Positions 46,365-59,146 of a DNA stretch of 64,000 nucleotides are shown one piece after another (position 1 is the stretch's first letter; each line of letters opens with the position of its first letter). The DNA is taken from positions 7,626,802 through 7,690,801 of the forward strand of contig NC_045145.1 of NCBI RefSeq assembly GCF_008831285.2. The letters are read 5' to 3'. The notes beneath the pieces are model-generated. The model had not been told where the DNA came from and did not search any database. It worked only from the letters and a program-made list of their open reading frames with translations. The position numbers were made by a program, and so were the translations under genes. This DNA comes from Nymphaea colorata. Lineage: Eukaryota > Streptophyta > Magnoliopsida > Nymphaeales > Nymphaeaceae.

Positions 46365-47840
46365 ATGGGGAAGAAAGCCAAACCCACTGTCCATGATTCT
46401 CCCGAGCAAGAAGTTGAGACTTCCAGCCGAGAAGAACAAGTTGAATCCAACTTACTCGATATGGAAACCTTACACCAAGGCCGAGTGAATTCCCTTTAGT
46501 CCAACATGAACCAAATACGTCATGAACTACATGAGTACAAGAAGTCCCTTAGTAAACTTGATGAATGGGACCTGATGAAGCAGATGATGAACTCCTCGAT
46601 TGCAGGCCAAAACAATTTGATGAAAAGAATGCAACAATTTGACCAAACCACACAAGGCCTCCCTCCGAATCAAGACAAAGGCAAGGCGCCAATGAACAAC
46701 TAGTTTGTCCCACCTTTTTCAGCAGTTTTAACCAATTTGAGCATTTCAAACATAATGTCACCAGCCAACCCGAAGGCCAAGGAAGCAAGGGACACCAACA
46801 AGGGCCTGAGTTCCATTTTAGGTTCGGCTCCAGCAGCCAGCAACAAGTGCCCTAAAACCAGCAATTTAGTAAGAACCAGGGCAAGGATGAAAGTCAGGAA
46901 GATGAGGATATTGTGTTTGTTGATGGAGAACCCTTTAGAGGCAGACGCAACCAAACTCAGCCATGAAGAAGAAACCCAGCCCTTTATATTAATTTTCCAC
47001 GTTTTACAGGGGTAGATGCCAAGGATTGGCTCTTCAAGGTAGAAGAATGTTTTGATTGTCATAGTGTGCCTGAAAACGAATGGGTTACAACCGCAATCCT
47101 CAATTTTGACGGAGAAGCTACGTAATGGTATTGATGGTTCAAATGCCATCAACCCAATATCACTTGGGAGAATTTAGTGAGGGTTTACAAACACAATTCG
47201 GAGATTCAGCATATACAGACTTTGACATAGAGCTCAAAGATTTGGTACAAATGTCCTCAGTTCAAGAGCACCAAAGCAAATCTGAAAGTCTTTCATCTAT
47301 GGTTGATTGGACCACCAAGTCACCAATGGGTGCCTACACTGGCGGCCTCAAAGAGGAGGTCAAGATAGATGTACAACGAAGGAAATACACCGATTTGGTA
47401 GAATGTTTAACCGAAGTTCAAGCAGTAGAAGAGAGAAATAGACGCTAGAATGCTCTAAGGAAACCTTACAAAGGCAACGAGCCAAACAAATACAAAGGGT
47501 TACCCCCAAGAAAGCTTATGCCCTACAAAAGAGAAGATCAAAAACCCCTCTACAGAGACCGAGTGCCTACCACTTACATAACTAGGCAAGAGAAGGGAAC
47601 AAATGATAAAAAACAATCAATGCTTCAACTGTAAGGAACCATGGAGTCGTACTCACAAGTGCAAAAATCTTCAAGTTTTTGAAGTCATTGATGAAAGTGA
47701 TGAAGAAGAAGAAGAGCCTAGCCAAGACACAGATCCACCTAGTCCGAATGAGGCCAAGACTGATACAAGTGCATCTGAGACTATTGAGGGGACATGTCAT
47801 GCCTTGACAGACCCAAAAAGACTGAATGCCATGAAAGTTG
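46365..47840 (+). pseudogene. chromovirus gag, several stops and frameshifts
   Basis: The start is MGKKAKPT at 46365. In-frame stops occur at about 46497 and 46701, and the capsid core is spread over two or three frames between 46950 and 47450. The zinc knuckle [14 protein letters not shown] (47627-47668) is the CX2C...HxC form typical of chromovirus gag, followed by an acidic spacer. The frame then continues into protease. Confidence 0.8.
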
Positions 47841-48265
47841 TTGGTAAGATTGGAAAGCATAAAGTAGTAGTACACCTAGACTCAGGTGCTACACGCAATT
47901 TTGTTGGGGAAGAGCAGCTCAAGCAGTTGGGTGCCCACTAGAAGAACAACTGCCAATCTCAGTCATGGTAGGAGATGGGTCCAAACTCGTATGCACACAA
48001 AAGTGTAAAGGTGTCCAGCTATGCATGCGAAAGGTACCATTCGTTGTTGATATTTTAGTACTCCCCATCGGTGGTGTCGATGTGGTATTGGGGGTACAAT
48101 GGCTAGAGACTCTAGGGGACATCTCTTGGAATTTCAAAGACATGAGTATGTCTTTTGCTAAGCAGGGAGGTGACCAAAACGTCACCCTAAAGGCAGTAAA
48201 CACCAACGTTTGAACCAAAGGCAGCACTTGAGGCACTAGTCGCCCAACAACCAGCGTTTTGTGTT
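47841..48265 (+). pseudogene. chromovirus aspartic protease
   Basis: [11 protein letters not shown] (the catalytic Asp codon is 47879-47881) is the active site. A stop at 47939-47941 is followed by another frame with the rest of the fold ([22 protein letters not shown], about 48035-48105). The protease would cut gag-pol. Confidence 0.8.
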
Positions 48266-48271
48266 GTTACT

Positions 48272-49660
48272 ATGGCCACGGACATACCAGCCAAAGATGA
48301 GCAAGAAGAAAATATACCAGCCAAGGTTCAACACGTGCTTGAACAGTTTTCAGATCTCTTTGAGGAACCGAAGGGTCTTCCTCAACGTCGAGCTTATGAC
48401 CATAGAATCATCATGAATCAGGGTGCCAAACTTGTCAATGTTCGGCCATATCGTTATGGTCATCACCAAAAAGCAGAAATTGAAAGATTGGTTAAGGAGA
48501 TGATAGAGGTTGTATCATACGCCCTAGCTGCAGTCCTTTCTCCTTGCCAGTCCTATTAGTTAAAAAGAAAGATAACACATGGCACTTCTGCGTGGACTAT
48601 AGAGTGCTGAAGGACTGGCACCCAATACCGGTAATCGACGAACTTCTAGATGAGTTAACCGGTGCCTCTGTGTTTTCCAAAATGGACCTACGGGCAGTCT
48701 ACCACCAGATTAGAATGCACGATGAAGACATTCCAAAAACAGCTTTTAAAACTCATGATGGACACTATGAGTTCTTGGTGATGCCTTTTGGCTTAACGAA
48801 TGCACCACATTCCAGAGGTGTATGAATGATGTTTTCAGGCGGTATCTTAGAAACCTAATCTTGGTATTCTTTGATGACATTCTCGTATATAGCCAGTCAG
48901 TAGAGCAACATGCTGCCCATTTGGCCACGACCTTACAAATCCTGAGGGAACACCATCTTTATGCTAATAGATCGAAATGCAGTTTCGGCCAACCCTCCGT
49001 AGGATACCTTGGGCACATAGTGTCAGCAGTAGCGGTGAAAGCGGACCCCGAAAAGTTAGAGGCCATGAACAACAGGCCTTTGCCAAAAGATTTAAGGAGT
49101 CTTTGTGGATTTCTTGGGTTAACCGGCTATTATAGAAGATTTATTCAAGGCTACGGGCTCATAGCCGCCCCATTAACCCAAATGACTAAGAATGGAGCAT
49201 TCGCTTGGTTAGACAAACCAAGAGAGACATTTGAGAAATTGAAGTCGGCACTCATGACATCACCTGTTCTCACCTTGCCCGATTTTAGCAAACCTTTCAC
49301 TATTGAAACAAATGCTTGTGACAGTGGCATAGGAGCTGTCCTCAGCCAGGAAAATCACCCTATAGCATATATTTCGAAGCCTCTCACCAGTCGAGCCAAA
49401 CCCTTATCGACATTTGAAAAAGAGCTTCTCGTGATTGTATTGGCAGTAGAGAAATGGCGGCCATATCTGATAGGCCGAAAGTTTATTGTGAAGACAAATC
49501 AGAACAGCCTCAAATATATGCTCAAAGAACGAGTTTCAACACCAACCCAGCAATGGTGGTTGGCTAAACTCCTCGGTTACAATTTTGAAATTGAGGACAA
49601 GAGATGGACAAATAACACAACGGCTGATTCACTGTCTAGATTAGGCGAGCAGTTTTTGAC
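48272..49660 (+). pseudogene. chromovirus reverse transcriptase and RNase H, frameshifted
   Basis: RT spans three frames, with shifts near 48540 and 48815. Motifs: [36 protein letters not shown] and the catalytic FFDDILVYS (48872-48898). RNase H follows with FTIETNACDSGIGAVLSQ (the usual DAS is NAC here) and ADSLSR near 49630. From 48822 on the frame is open for 364 codons up to a TGA at 49914. Confidence 0.9.
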
Positions 49661-50930
49661 GCTCTCCATCATAGGGACTGATTTATGGGAAAGAATAGCC
49701 AATGAACAGCAAGAGGACGATGGGTTAAGGCTCATCAAAACCTCTGTCACCCAGAATCCAAGGTCTATTCCCCACTATACCATCAGAGCCTGCTTACTTA
49801 TGAGAAATAACCGCATAGTGGTTCCACCTAAATTGGCCTCAAAGCAAGAATTACTACAACACTTTCATTCCACTCCATCAACAGGCCATGAAGGAGTAGT
49901 CAAAACACTCCACTGAGTGAAAGCTCAGTTTTGGTGGACTGGAATGAAGGCAGATGTGAGGAATTATGTTAAACAGTGTCAGATTTGCCAACGTGAAAAG
50001 TATGAGGGAATTAAGCCTCTGGGCCATCTAAATCCCTTACCAGTGCCGAAAAAGCCATGGACCGATGTCACCATGGATTTTATAGATGCCCTTCCACAAT
50101 CAGAAAACAAGGAAGCCATACTCGTGGTGGTCGACAGGATAACAAAATATAGCCACTTCATTCCCTTGCCAAAGAAATATCATGGACAAATGGTGGCTAC
50201 TATGTACCAAGATCACATAGGTAAACTACATGGCATGCCTCAGACAATAGTCTACGATAGAGATTCAATCTTCATGAGTGAATTTTGGAGAGAATATATG
50301 AAGCAGATGGGGACAACAATTCAATTCAGTACTGCCCACCATCCTCAGACCGATGGGAAAAGTGAAGTGGTCAACCGTTCGTTAGAAACATATCTCCGTT
50401 CCTTTGCAGGAGAAAGGCCCAACTCTTTGGTAAAGTATCTATCATGGGCCAATGGTTCTACAATATGAGTTGGCACTTGTCTACTCAGACTACTCCGTAA
50501 GAAGCTCTCTATGGAATTCCCCCTCCAATTCCAAAATATGAAGAAGGCACGACGTAAGAAGAAAAGGTTGACTATGAGCTACGCACAAGGGAAGAGGTGC
50601 TAGCGTCACTCAAGCAGAATATCATCAAAGCCCAAAATTGAATGAAACATATGACAAGGGTAGGAAGGATCGTGAATTTAAGGTAGGAGACAACGTATGG
50701 CTCAAAAGATTATCAATGAGGCACAAGTCCCTCCTAGGGCAGCCTTACTTACTCTAAGCTCTTACCAAGGTCTTTGGGTCATTCCTAGTGCTACAAAAGA
50801 TTGGGAAAGCAGCTTACAGAATAGGCCTCCCACAAACGGCCGTAGTCCATCCAGTCTTTCATGTTACTCGCTTGAAACCGCACTTTGGAGAAGTGGCAAG
50901 GTAAATTGAACAAATTCCGAGCCAACAACA
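49661..50930 (+). pseudogene. chromovirus integrase, partly decayed
   Basis: Zinc-binding residues are seen in HFHSTPSTGHEG and CQICQREK. The core has MDFIDALP (first Asp), YDRDSIFMSEFW (second Asp) and HHPQTDGKSEVVNR (Glu). A TGA at 49914 and loss of the frame after 50468 inactivate it. Downstream remnants (REEVLASLKQNI, LKPHFGEVAR) lie in different frames. Confidence 0.85.
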
Positions 50931-51078
50931 ACCAACACCATACCGAATTCTTAAACATGGACATGTTCATCGGAATGGTAGACTGTGTCATGAAGTCATG
51001 GTTGAATGGGAAGGGCCAGAAAATGGCACTTCGTGGGAAGAATTTGAGCAAATAGTTAATCATTTTCCCATTTCATGA
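50931..51078 (+). pseudogene. chromodomain at the integrase C-terminus
   Basis: The frame ending at TGA 51076 reads HEVMVEWEGPENGTSWEEFE and then QIVNHFP. This is the chromodomain pattern V-x-V-x-W-x-G ... TWE, used by chromoviruses to direct insertion to particular chromatin. The aromatic cage is incomplete, and upstream frames are broken. Confidence 0.75.
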
Positions 51079-51099
51079 GTTAGGGGGCAAGCTCGAGGT

Positions 51100-51113
51100 A
51101 AGGAGGGAGGATC
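51100..51113 (+). promoter_or_regulatory. chromovirus polypurine tract
   Basis: AAGGAGGGAGGATC directly precedes TG of the 3' LTR. Confidence 0.85.
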
Positions 51114-53248
51114 TGATGCAGACCTTCCTATAGGAAGCCCAAGAACTAGGGCCAGCACGGCCAAGCGAGGCCAAGAGAGCCGAGCACCTTTGGCCAGGTT
51201 TGCGGACAGCATAATGGAAAGCATAGATGGGCTAAAGGAGGCTAACACAGAACTTGAAGTTCATGCAGTGGGCGGTGTGGACGGAGCATCATCAGCGGAG
51301 TGCGGGCAGCGGGCTGAATACTTCAAGGCTGAGCAGGCACGGGAACTAGACCTAGATCCGGTTATAGCGAGTTCGAACCCCGAGTCTAGTCCTGACCCGG
51401 TGCATGCGTGGGAAGCCTAAGGCTGAACTTAGGCATGGTATGTGGCTAAACCCACGAGAGAGAAGCCAAACTCACTGAACTTCCGAGACATCTTGTCTCG
51501 ATTTCCTTTCATGCATTTGCTTATAGTCGAGTCTTTTATTTCAGCAAGTGTCTTGGTTCATGTGTTAGAACCGGTTTTATTTCAAGTACTTAAACTCTTT
51601 TGTAAATCTTTTTTTAGTATGCATCAAGAATTAGAAGTTGAGTTTTTCGTGTGAATTGGCTCTTGCCTCTCTCTTCCTCTCATCATCTTACCGCCGGTGA
51701 CTGGAATCCCAAGGCTCCAACCCATGGCTCTGGTTGAAGCAAAACAAGTTTGGAGACGACCTTTGAGGCCACCAGAAATCCTCTTAGAGCATCTTCATCT
51801 TACGCACAAATTCCCAGACCGAATCGCCATCTTCTCACGGTGCAACTTCTTCATCCCCGGAAGAAGTTAGAGGCTGGAGAACAATCTCGGGAAGGCTTGA
51901 TGGCAATAACTCGTGGCTCTAGTCGACTAGTAAGCAAGCAACAACTCAGGCTGCTAGAGATTAAGGGACGAACCGAATTCATCTCCTGGTTCCTTCCACC
52001 TCGAGCAGAGCTTAAGACAGGTTAAGATCGACCCTAGTAAGCTTCTTAATCTCTGTCAAAGTCAAAGAAACAAATGCCAGAAAGGTAGATCGCAGCCTAG
52101 TCTATCGGACTGATTGTCAAGGTGAGAATTCGAAGGTTCATCGGAATCCATTGGTAGAAGGTCAGTGGGATTTCTGTGAATTCGACGGTGAATGAACCTG
52201 AGAATTCTGTCCTCGGCAGCAGCAAGTCACTCCGCATCAATTCGAGAATTGCTGTCTAGAAAGGAGATGGATTTCCCCAATAGCCGACCCTTAATCAACC
52301 AGATCCCTCACTCGGCTTGGCGGAAACCAAGCAGTGCCTAGGCGGAAGTTGCAGGCAAAATCTGAAGCAACCAAGGGTGAATTTCACTCTCTCGTTCACC
52401 CCAGCATAATCGCCCAGATGTTAGCAACATCCCCACCAAGTTTCAGGTGAATCTGACCAGCCACCGTGAAGAACTCGCTCCCAGTCGGAATATGTTGGCT
52501 ATCGCTGCAGTAAACCAATCGCTATTACTTTTCCGATCAGTTTTCGTTCCAGTACGATCATTTCAGTGGATTCCCGATTTGCCCATGGTCAGTTTGATTC
52601 ATTACTAGAGTTCAAATTAATTGGCAAGGGTATTCCCATCAAGAGGGGCACTAAATCGAGTTAAGGAGAGGACATAGCTGCAACCGTTACACGTCGCAGC
52701 CTCCTCTTGAGCCCCCCATCCTAAAGGATGAGAATTACAAATCCCCCACCGAGTATCTCTTCAGCTGTTCACTCCACTCGCACCATCATCAGCCATCAAT
52801 GAGGAGTTAAGGTAGGTATTCCAATTTCCTTAGCTAGGGAGACCCTTCTCAAACAACTTCACCTCTCATAACCGACCCTTTCCACTTCACGCAAGTCTTA
52901 ATCAACCTCCACCTCATGCTAACTCCTCCTCCTCGTCATTACTAGCCTTCACCCATCATTAGTGAACCACTCCCCTCGCATGTCTCTTGACTTAAACCCC
53001 TTAGCCTAACTGATCCTAATCATTAGTGTCATCTTCTCCCGTGTAACTCTCCACCCTCTCTCGCACAACCCTGCACCTATCTCTAAGTCATAACGACCCT
53101 CTTAGCAATTAACCTCCATCTCACGTCTAGACCAAGCCCACTCCACTACCGAACCACTTCCAACTAGACCTTACCCGCTTCACCTAAACCGAGCCTACCT
53201 AATCCTATACCAAGCTCACCTCCTTGTTCGGAGCTCGGCTTGTCCCTT
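51114..53248 (+). repeat. chromovirus 3' LTR, incomplete
   Basis: Matches 42516 to about 44580 of the 5' LTR with many substitutions and several indels. For example, about 30 bp extra lies at 51865-51895, and about 40 bp near 51970-52010 is missing from the 5' copy. It ends at the gap. Confidence 0.92.
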
Positions 53249-53348
53249 NNNNNNNNNNNNNNNNNNNNNNNNNNNNNNNNNNNNNNNNNNNNNNNNNNNN
53301 NNNNNNNNNNNNNNNNNNNNNNNNNNNNNNNNNNNNNNNNNNNNNNNN
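53249..53348. other. assembly gap (100 N)
   Basis: A run of exactly 100 N is the usual placeholder for a gap of unknown length. It interrupts a 3' LTR on the left. The DNA on the right belongs to a different element, so real sequence is missing and the junction is not trustworthy. Confidence 0.98.
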
Positions 53349-56300
53349 AATTCATTCTTTTGAAAGAACATAGGTTCCAAATTGTTAGAAAACATGTTGT
53401 TTTTCAAATGCACTTTGGCCAAAAGATTATGAATGCATTGCTTGTGTTTTCTTTTGAAGTTAAGTGAAGTTTACAAATTCTCATTGCAATATGACTTGGT
53501 CACTTTTTGCAACTTAAATTTGAATCACTTAATTTCTTGAGAATGTGCATGTGGTGCCATTGATTTTGAGTGAAAGTGAATGCATGAAACGAGAATGGAA
53601 ACTATATGGAACATTCATTCTTCTCTCTCTCATAATCCATCAAGATTCATTCATATGAAACATACATTCTTCACTCCCTCATAATCTCTCAAAGTCCGTA
53701 TTGCACGTCATACAATCTATACATGAAGATTGATTAAAATGTAGGACTTTCTCTATATGTGCTCATTATATGATTAAGCACATGAATTAGAGATGTAGTC
53801 CATAAGCTTGAGGCTTGACATAAAATTATCAAAATGATGAAAATATATAAATGATGTCAAGTTCAATCTTTGAAACGGATGGGAGACATGGATGACGTCC
53901 ACTTTTGTCTCAAAATAGCTAAAAATCAGACCTTGTGTTGATTTAAATAGCTGAAAATTGTGGACATTGATTCCAATAAGGACTTGTTTCTTAGATAGAA
54001 ACAATGAGTTTTTCAAATCTATTCAAATTCCAGATTTCGTAGTAATGAAATCATCAACTCCTTTGGATGATTCTAGGATGGTTGGTATTTCAAATATGTA
54101 AATTTTGATATTCTTAAACCAATTCCTATGAAACATGGTCTGATTTCAACAACATACATACATCTTACGTATGGGTTTGCTGAAATTAAGTAAAAATGAA
54201 ATGAAAATAATTTATAATCTTGCACTAGAAAAATCAATAAAAATGGCCCATTTCCTTAAAGACCGGTTTGGAAACATGTTCCAACCTGATTTTAAGGGAG
54301 GAATGTAATTTTTGACAAGAAATCAGATACATATATGTACATATATAACAATGTATACATATACGTACCTTACTTTTCAAAATGAAATTTTATCAAGGGA
54401 CCGCATGACTCATGAATCATGATGATTCATGGCTGGGTTCTTTTATGTAGGAAGATTGAGAACTTGTTTCAAATCTTCCCTACTACCCTTGATTAATTAA
54501 ATTGAAAGACATGAATCAAAATGACTGTGAATAAGAAAGAAAATAAAACAATACTCAAGCTTATTCGTCCATCATTTCGCCATGCAAGGGTGGATCACAT
54601 TCATAAAAACGTATCCATCCTTATAGGCATTTTCATCATACGTGATGTAGCAAAATCACTCTCTCACCGTGGGATTCTCTCATGGTAGGGAGTTCAAAAT
54701 GGTATTAAGTTGGTTCCTTTGAAAGGGACGTGGCCTTGGGGCCCATTTCAAAATTTGATACTTGGGTTCATATTTTAAGAAAACCGACATATGCATGCAT
54801 TATGCATTAACATGTACATTGAAGCGTAGGTTTCCCTTAGCTGGACATCATTCCCAGCCGTAAGCAAATGAAAATAAACCCTCCCACGAATTGCTGGAAT
54901 TAAAATAAATCAACAATAAGCTAAAGTAGAAGAGAAGTGAGTTAAGATCACCTACCTTGCGGTCGGTCTTGATGTTTGTCCTTCGTCTTCACTTGTTTTC
55001 TAACCCAAGCAATCCTAAGCAAGAATCCAACCGTGGATTCAAGCTTAGCAAAGCTAGAATAAGAAATAGCTTGCTTGCTGGAATTTGGAGTGGTAAAGAG
55101 GGCTTCTCACCACGAAAATCCTAAGTAAGGTTCACTTAAGCACCCTAACTTAGCAAAATCAATGGGAGAATAGAAGAAAGTGAAGAAGAGAATGGGAGAA
55201 AAAGGGGAAGGGGGCTTGGACGAACCTCTTCTCTCTTCCTTGGCTTCTCCCTCCTAGCTCCTTGGCTGCAGCAATTTGATAGAATGCTCCAAAATTTCGT
55301 CCTCCCCCTTGGTGGCCAAGGGAGGTTTATATAGAGGAGGAGGTGGGTTCAACCACCTTCTTAACTCACCTTGGGAACTTGCTTAAGACCTTGGGGACTT
55401 GTAAAATGAGTTAAATAGACTTTAAAGGCTCTAATTGACCATTTCTCAGCCCATTTCCACGAGCTAGGTGGGCTGGGCTAGGTTTGGTCAACTTGGGTTC
55501 AGACCTAGGTGACCATTTTGACCAAAATTTTGGACGAAAATGCCCTTGCACAGGGTTTTGCCCTTATTTTGTACTATTTATTTATTTTTTGTTTGAAATC
55601 GAGCTTATAAGGTTAAAACCTAGTTACTAAGCTCCAAATGCCATTGAATTATGATAATTAAATTTAAATTTTAATAAAATTTAAAAATTTTATCAAATTT
55701 GGTTCGAAAAGGGTATTTTCGTCCAAAACTTGATTGAAAATGGATTTCAACTGAATCAAACTTTCACTTGAGAAATTCAATTTAAATTTGGTATTTGATT
55801 CATGCATTTGACAAATTCAAATGTTTATTTGCCTTTCATAAACCATTTTAGGCTTTTTAATCTTAAGTTGACCGCAGAAGGGCAAAATTGTCCAAAATTG
55901 ATCAATTTCGACCAATTGACCAAAGTCAAAGCTCATTTGCAAGTAGTTTGACTTTATTTGAGGTAATTTGATAAATTTGGGTCAAGAAAGCTCTTAATTG
56001 AGCTAAATTGTACTTTGACTGAGTTTAGTCAAAGTGGGTTTGGTTCGGTCAAAGTCTATTTTCGTCCATTAATTGGATCATGAGACAGACTTACGTTTTG
56101 ACTGTGTTGAGCCCATGGTGACCGAACCTAGCTGGAATTGGCACCACATTTGAGTGCACCCGGGTCAAACCTACTTGGATTAAGTAGGTTAGGTGAGTTT
56201 GACCAGTCTAGTAATTGCTTCCTTGAAAATGATTTTTTTCTTTAAGGAGGACCTGGTTAAAGAAGAGAGAGAGACATAAATGTCTCTCTTTTCCTAGGTT

Positions 56301-56712
56301 TCTCCTTTATTTCTTCTTGAAAATGACTTTTCTTCAATTAATTTGAGAGAAAATATTTATTTATTATTTTTTTGACATGGAGGGGGCATGGCCCCTGGGG
56401 GGCTCTTGACCACACGGGCTAGGTGGGGCCCACACGTGGGTCCCACGTAGCATTTTAGACTGAATTAGATCCAATTCTTGGATCTAAGTCAAAATTTGCA
56501 TTTTGCAATTGGATTTGGATTTCAAATGACATTTGCAATTGAATTTGGACTCGTAATCCTGCATTGGGATTCGTGTATCGGGTTAAATCACGATTTGAAT
56601 CTAATTGTTCTTTAGATTCGAAATTGGCTTTGAAATTGCAAATTTTCACAATTCTTTTGTGAAATTTTCACATTGCTTCAATTTTGATGTGGAAAAATTT
56701 GGGGTGTTAACA
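53349..56712 (-). repeat. Tat-2 3' LTR (at least part)
   Basis: On the minus strand it begins TGTTAACACCCCAAATTTTT at 56712. A TATA-like CTATATAAA lies at 55327-55335 (minus). I see no CA end before the assembly gap, so the LTR may be cut off or may run into unrelated DNA near 53349. Short open frames here have no recognisable content. Confidence 0.7.
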
Positions 56713-57725
56713 GATGCCCCTCTTTGTTGTTAAGCAAATTGAATAATTTGCTTATAGCAAAGATTCACGCACCAAATTTTTGCAAATCGTTTGGAAAATC
56801 CATTTTTCAAATGATGTTGAACCATCCTCGCTCGAGGGGAAATGCTAGGCATAGACCTGAAATAAGAAGATTTTTCTCCATCTCATTGGAGACTTTGTAG
56901 AGGAATTAATGTTGGTTGAAAAATTTTGTAATTGTGAAAGTTTTTGCATTTGATGCTTTGAGAAATTTGCCCTCGATGCCTTCTAAACCATTGGCAAGTG
57001 CTTTTTCTCTTCTTTTACTTAGTTTTTCACATACTCGCTTTTGCTTTTGAATTTTGATTTTCTTTTTGAGCCACCCTTCACTCTTGGGAGAAATTCCTCA
57101 CCACCCCAAAAGCTACTACGGAGTTCCACCGCTTTGGCGGTTTTGTGTAGTTTGCTTTGTGTAATATCAAGTCTATCGGGCTTTCTTCTGAACCCTTGTA
57201 ACAAGCTTTGGGCCGGTAACTCCTAGACCAGTTGGCCTCAGGGTACCAAATGTAAAACACTCCCCGGGCTTACTTGCTCGAATTCAGAAGGCTTTAGGAG
57301 ACTTAATATAAGCAAAATGTTCATGGATTGCTTTTTAGCTTCACGGCGTAAGCATAGGTCATATGCCCACCCGCGCCTGCTGAGCTTTGAACCAGAGGAA
57401 CAACTACACTCACCCCGAGCTCATTGCTCAACTCATTTCGCTTGATAGCTTTTTCTAGCATCTTGCCAAGGTCTTTTAGGTGACAAGACTTTTTCTTATG
57501 GCATCTCATGCTAGACCTTTACAAATGCCGATTGTCGGGACCAACATTAATTACTATACATTAGTCCCTCAATGTCTGTGAAATTTCTTGCCTATTTCAA
57601 GACGATGCCCTTGCAATTGCCTCAAGACATGGGTTGAGTTTGAAAATTTTGATGCATTTTTGAAACTTTTCCCTAAGGGATACCATGCCCCTTAGTTGGT
57701 TTGAAAATTGTTACAAACGTGCTTA
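56713..57725 (-). other. Tat-2 polypurine tract and 3' UTR
   Basis: GATGCCCCTCTTT at 56713-56725 is the polypurine tract AAAGAGGGGCATC on the minus strand. The remaining ~1 kb up to the integrase stop is noncoding. Unlike Tat-1 it contains no obvious 45-bp tandem array. Confidence 0.75.
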
Positions 57726-59146
57726 TCAAAGCACAACTATTTTGAATTTTTTTTTTTTTTGAATTGCAAATTCAAGTATAGAATTTTTGAGATGCAAAGC
57801 ATTAATTGGATCGGGGATTTCAACCCCATCGGCATCAATCAGTCGATAAGAATTGTGAGGTAGAACCTCTTTGACAACATATGGTCCTTCCCAGTTCGGC
57901 GCCCATTTTCCTTTGGGTCTACTCCTGAGTGGAACTATGGATCTTAAAACAAGATCATTTACCTGAAATTTTCTTTCAATGACTGATTTGGCATAATGTC
58001 GGGCGACTCTCTTACGATAGACTTCGGCATGCTCTGCCGCTTGTAGTCTTTTCTCGTCTAAGAGGTCTAATTGAGCAAGTCTCTTTTTTTGATATTTGCT
58101 AATTGGGAGTTCAATGAGAGCAGCAAATTTCATTGCTGGTTTTTGGACATGTAATGGAAGGACAATTTCCGTTCCATATACTAATTCTGCTGGTGTAGCA
58201 TTGGTGGGTGTCCGAATTGTGGTTCGATACGCCCAAAGTGCATTGTGCATTTTCTCGTGCCAATCTCGGCCTGTTTCAACTGTCCTTTCTAAGACACGAA
58301 TCAAAATCTTGTTGGTTGCTTCTGCCTGACCATTACCTTGAGGGTAATATGGGGCAGAAAAGTGATGTTGTATTTTGTGTTTGTGACAAAGATTGCGCAT
58401 TTTCTCATTTTTGAAATGAGTACCGTTATCAGAAACGATATCATGCGGGATGCCAAATCTACACAAAAGATTTTTATGAATGAAGGACACTACGTGTTGT
58501 CCTTCGACTGTTTTTAAAGTGATCGCTTCCACCCATTTGGTGAAGTAATCTGTAGCTGCAAGAAAATACCTGTGTCCATTTGAGGCAGGTGGATTGATTG
58601 GACCGACTACGTCGAAGGCCCACATGGAGAATGGCCATGGTGAGCTGACCGAATGAAGGTACGCTGCTGGAGCATGAATTGATGGTGCATGCAACTGACA
58701 TTTGATGCATTTCTTGACAAATTGGTGACAGTCTCTTTGCATTGTGGGCCAATAGTACCCTGCTCTGACTATCTGCTTGACGAGGGTCTGATACCCTACA
58801 TGTCCCCCACAAATTCCTTCATGGGCTTCTTGAATGACTTCTAGTGCCTCATTTGCATCGAGACATCTAGCATATTCTGTGCTGAATCCTCTTCTGTATA
58901 GGATGTCGGCTAGAATGAAATATCTTGAAGACATGTGTCTCAAAACTCTTTGCTCTTTTCGAGACATTTCTGGTGGAAGTGTTCCAGTTTGGAGAAAATC
59001 CTTGATGTTCTGATACCATGGTGTTTCTCTACTTTCTGCTTGCAACACCTGTTCTGGTATGACAAAAGATGGTTGTTCGAGTCTTCCAACTTCAAAAGAT
59101 CTGATAGATTCTCCAGGTTTGAAGGCAATGGTAGAGCCTAAACTGG
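57726..59146 (-). pseudogene. Tat-2 integrase, catalytic core intact
   Basis: The frame is open from about 59146 down to 57726 (Met at 59048). It has the HHCC zinc-binding domain (HEGICGGHVGYQT ... CIKCQ) and the DDE core: Asp in FDVVGPI, Asp in SDNGTHF, and Glu in PQGNGQAEATNK. The chromodomain-less C-terminus ends NALHLKN, then Lys-rich residues encoded by a homopolymer. It is out of frame with RNase H by a single missing base near 59150. It would insert the cDNA into the genome. Confidence 0.9.

Larger units (their letters stand above)
42516..53248 (+). mobile_element. Ty3/gypsy chromovirus, decayed, 3' LTR cut by assembly gap
   Basis: The 5' LTR (42516-45526) is followed by a tRNA-Met primer site, gag, protease, RT/RNase H, integrase and a chromodomain. 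A polypurine tract and a 3' LTR from 51114 come next. The 3' LTR matches the 5' LTR up to about position 44580 and stops at the N run, so about 950 bp of it and the right target duplication are not visible. In the first 104 bases the LTRs differ at 8 positions by eye, so the insertion is old. The RT motif FFDDILVYS and the terminal chromodomain place it in the chromovirus branch. Confidence 0.92.

Noticed and set aside
53164-53467. Open frames running through the N block
   Set aside because: They exist only because N codons do not contain stops.
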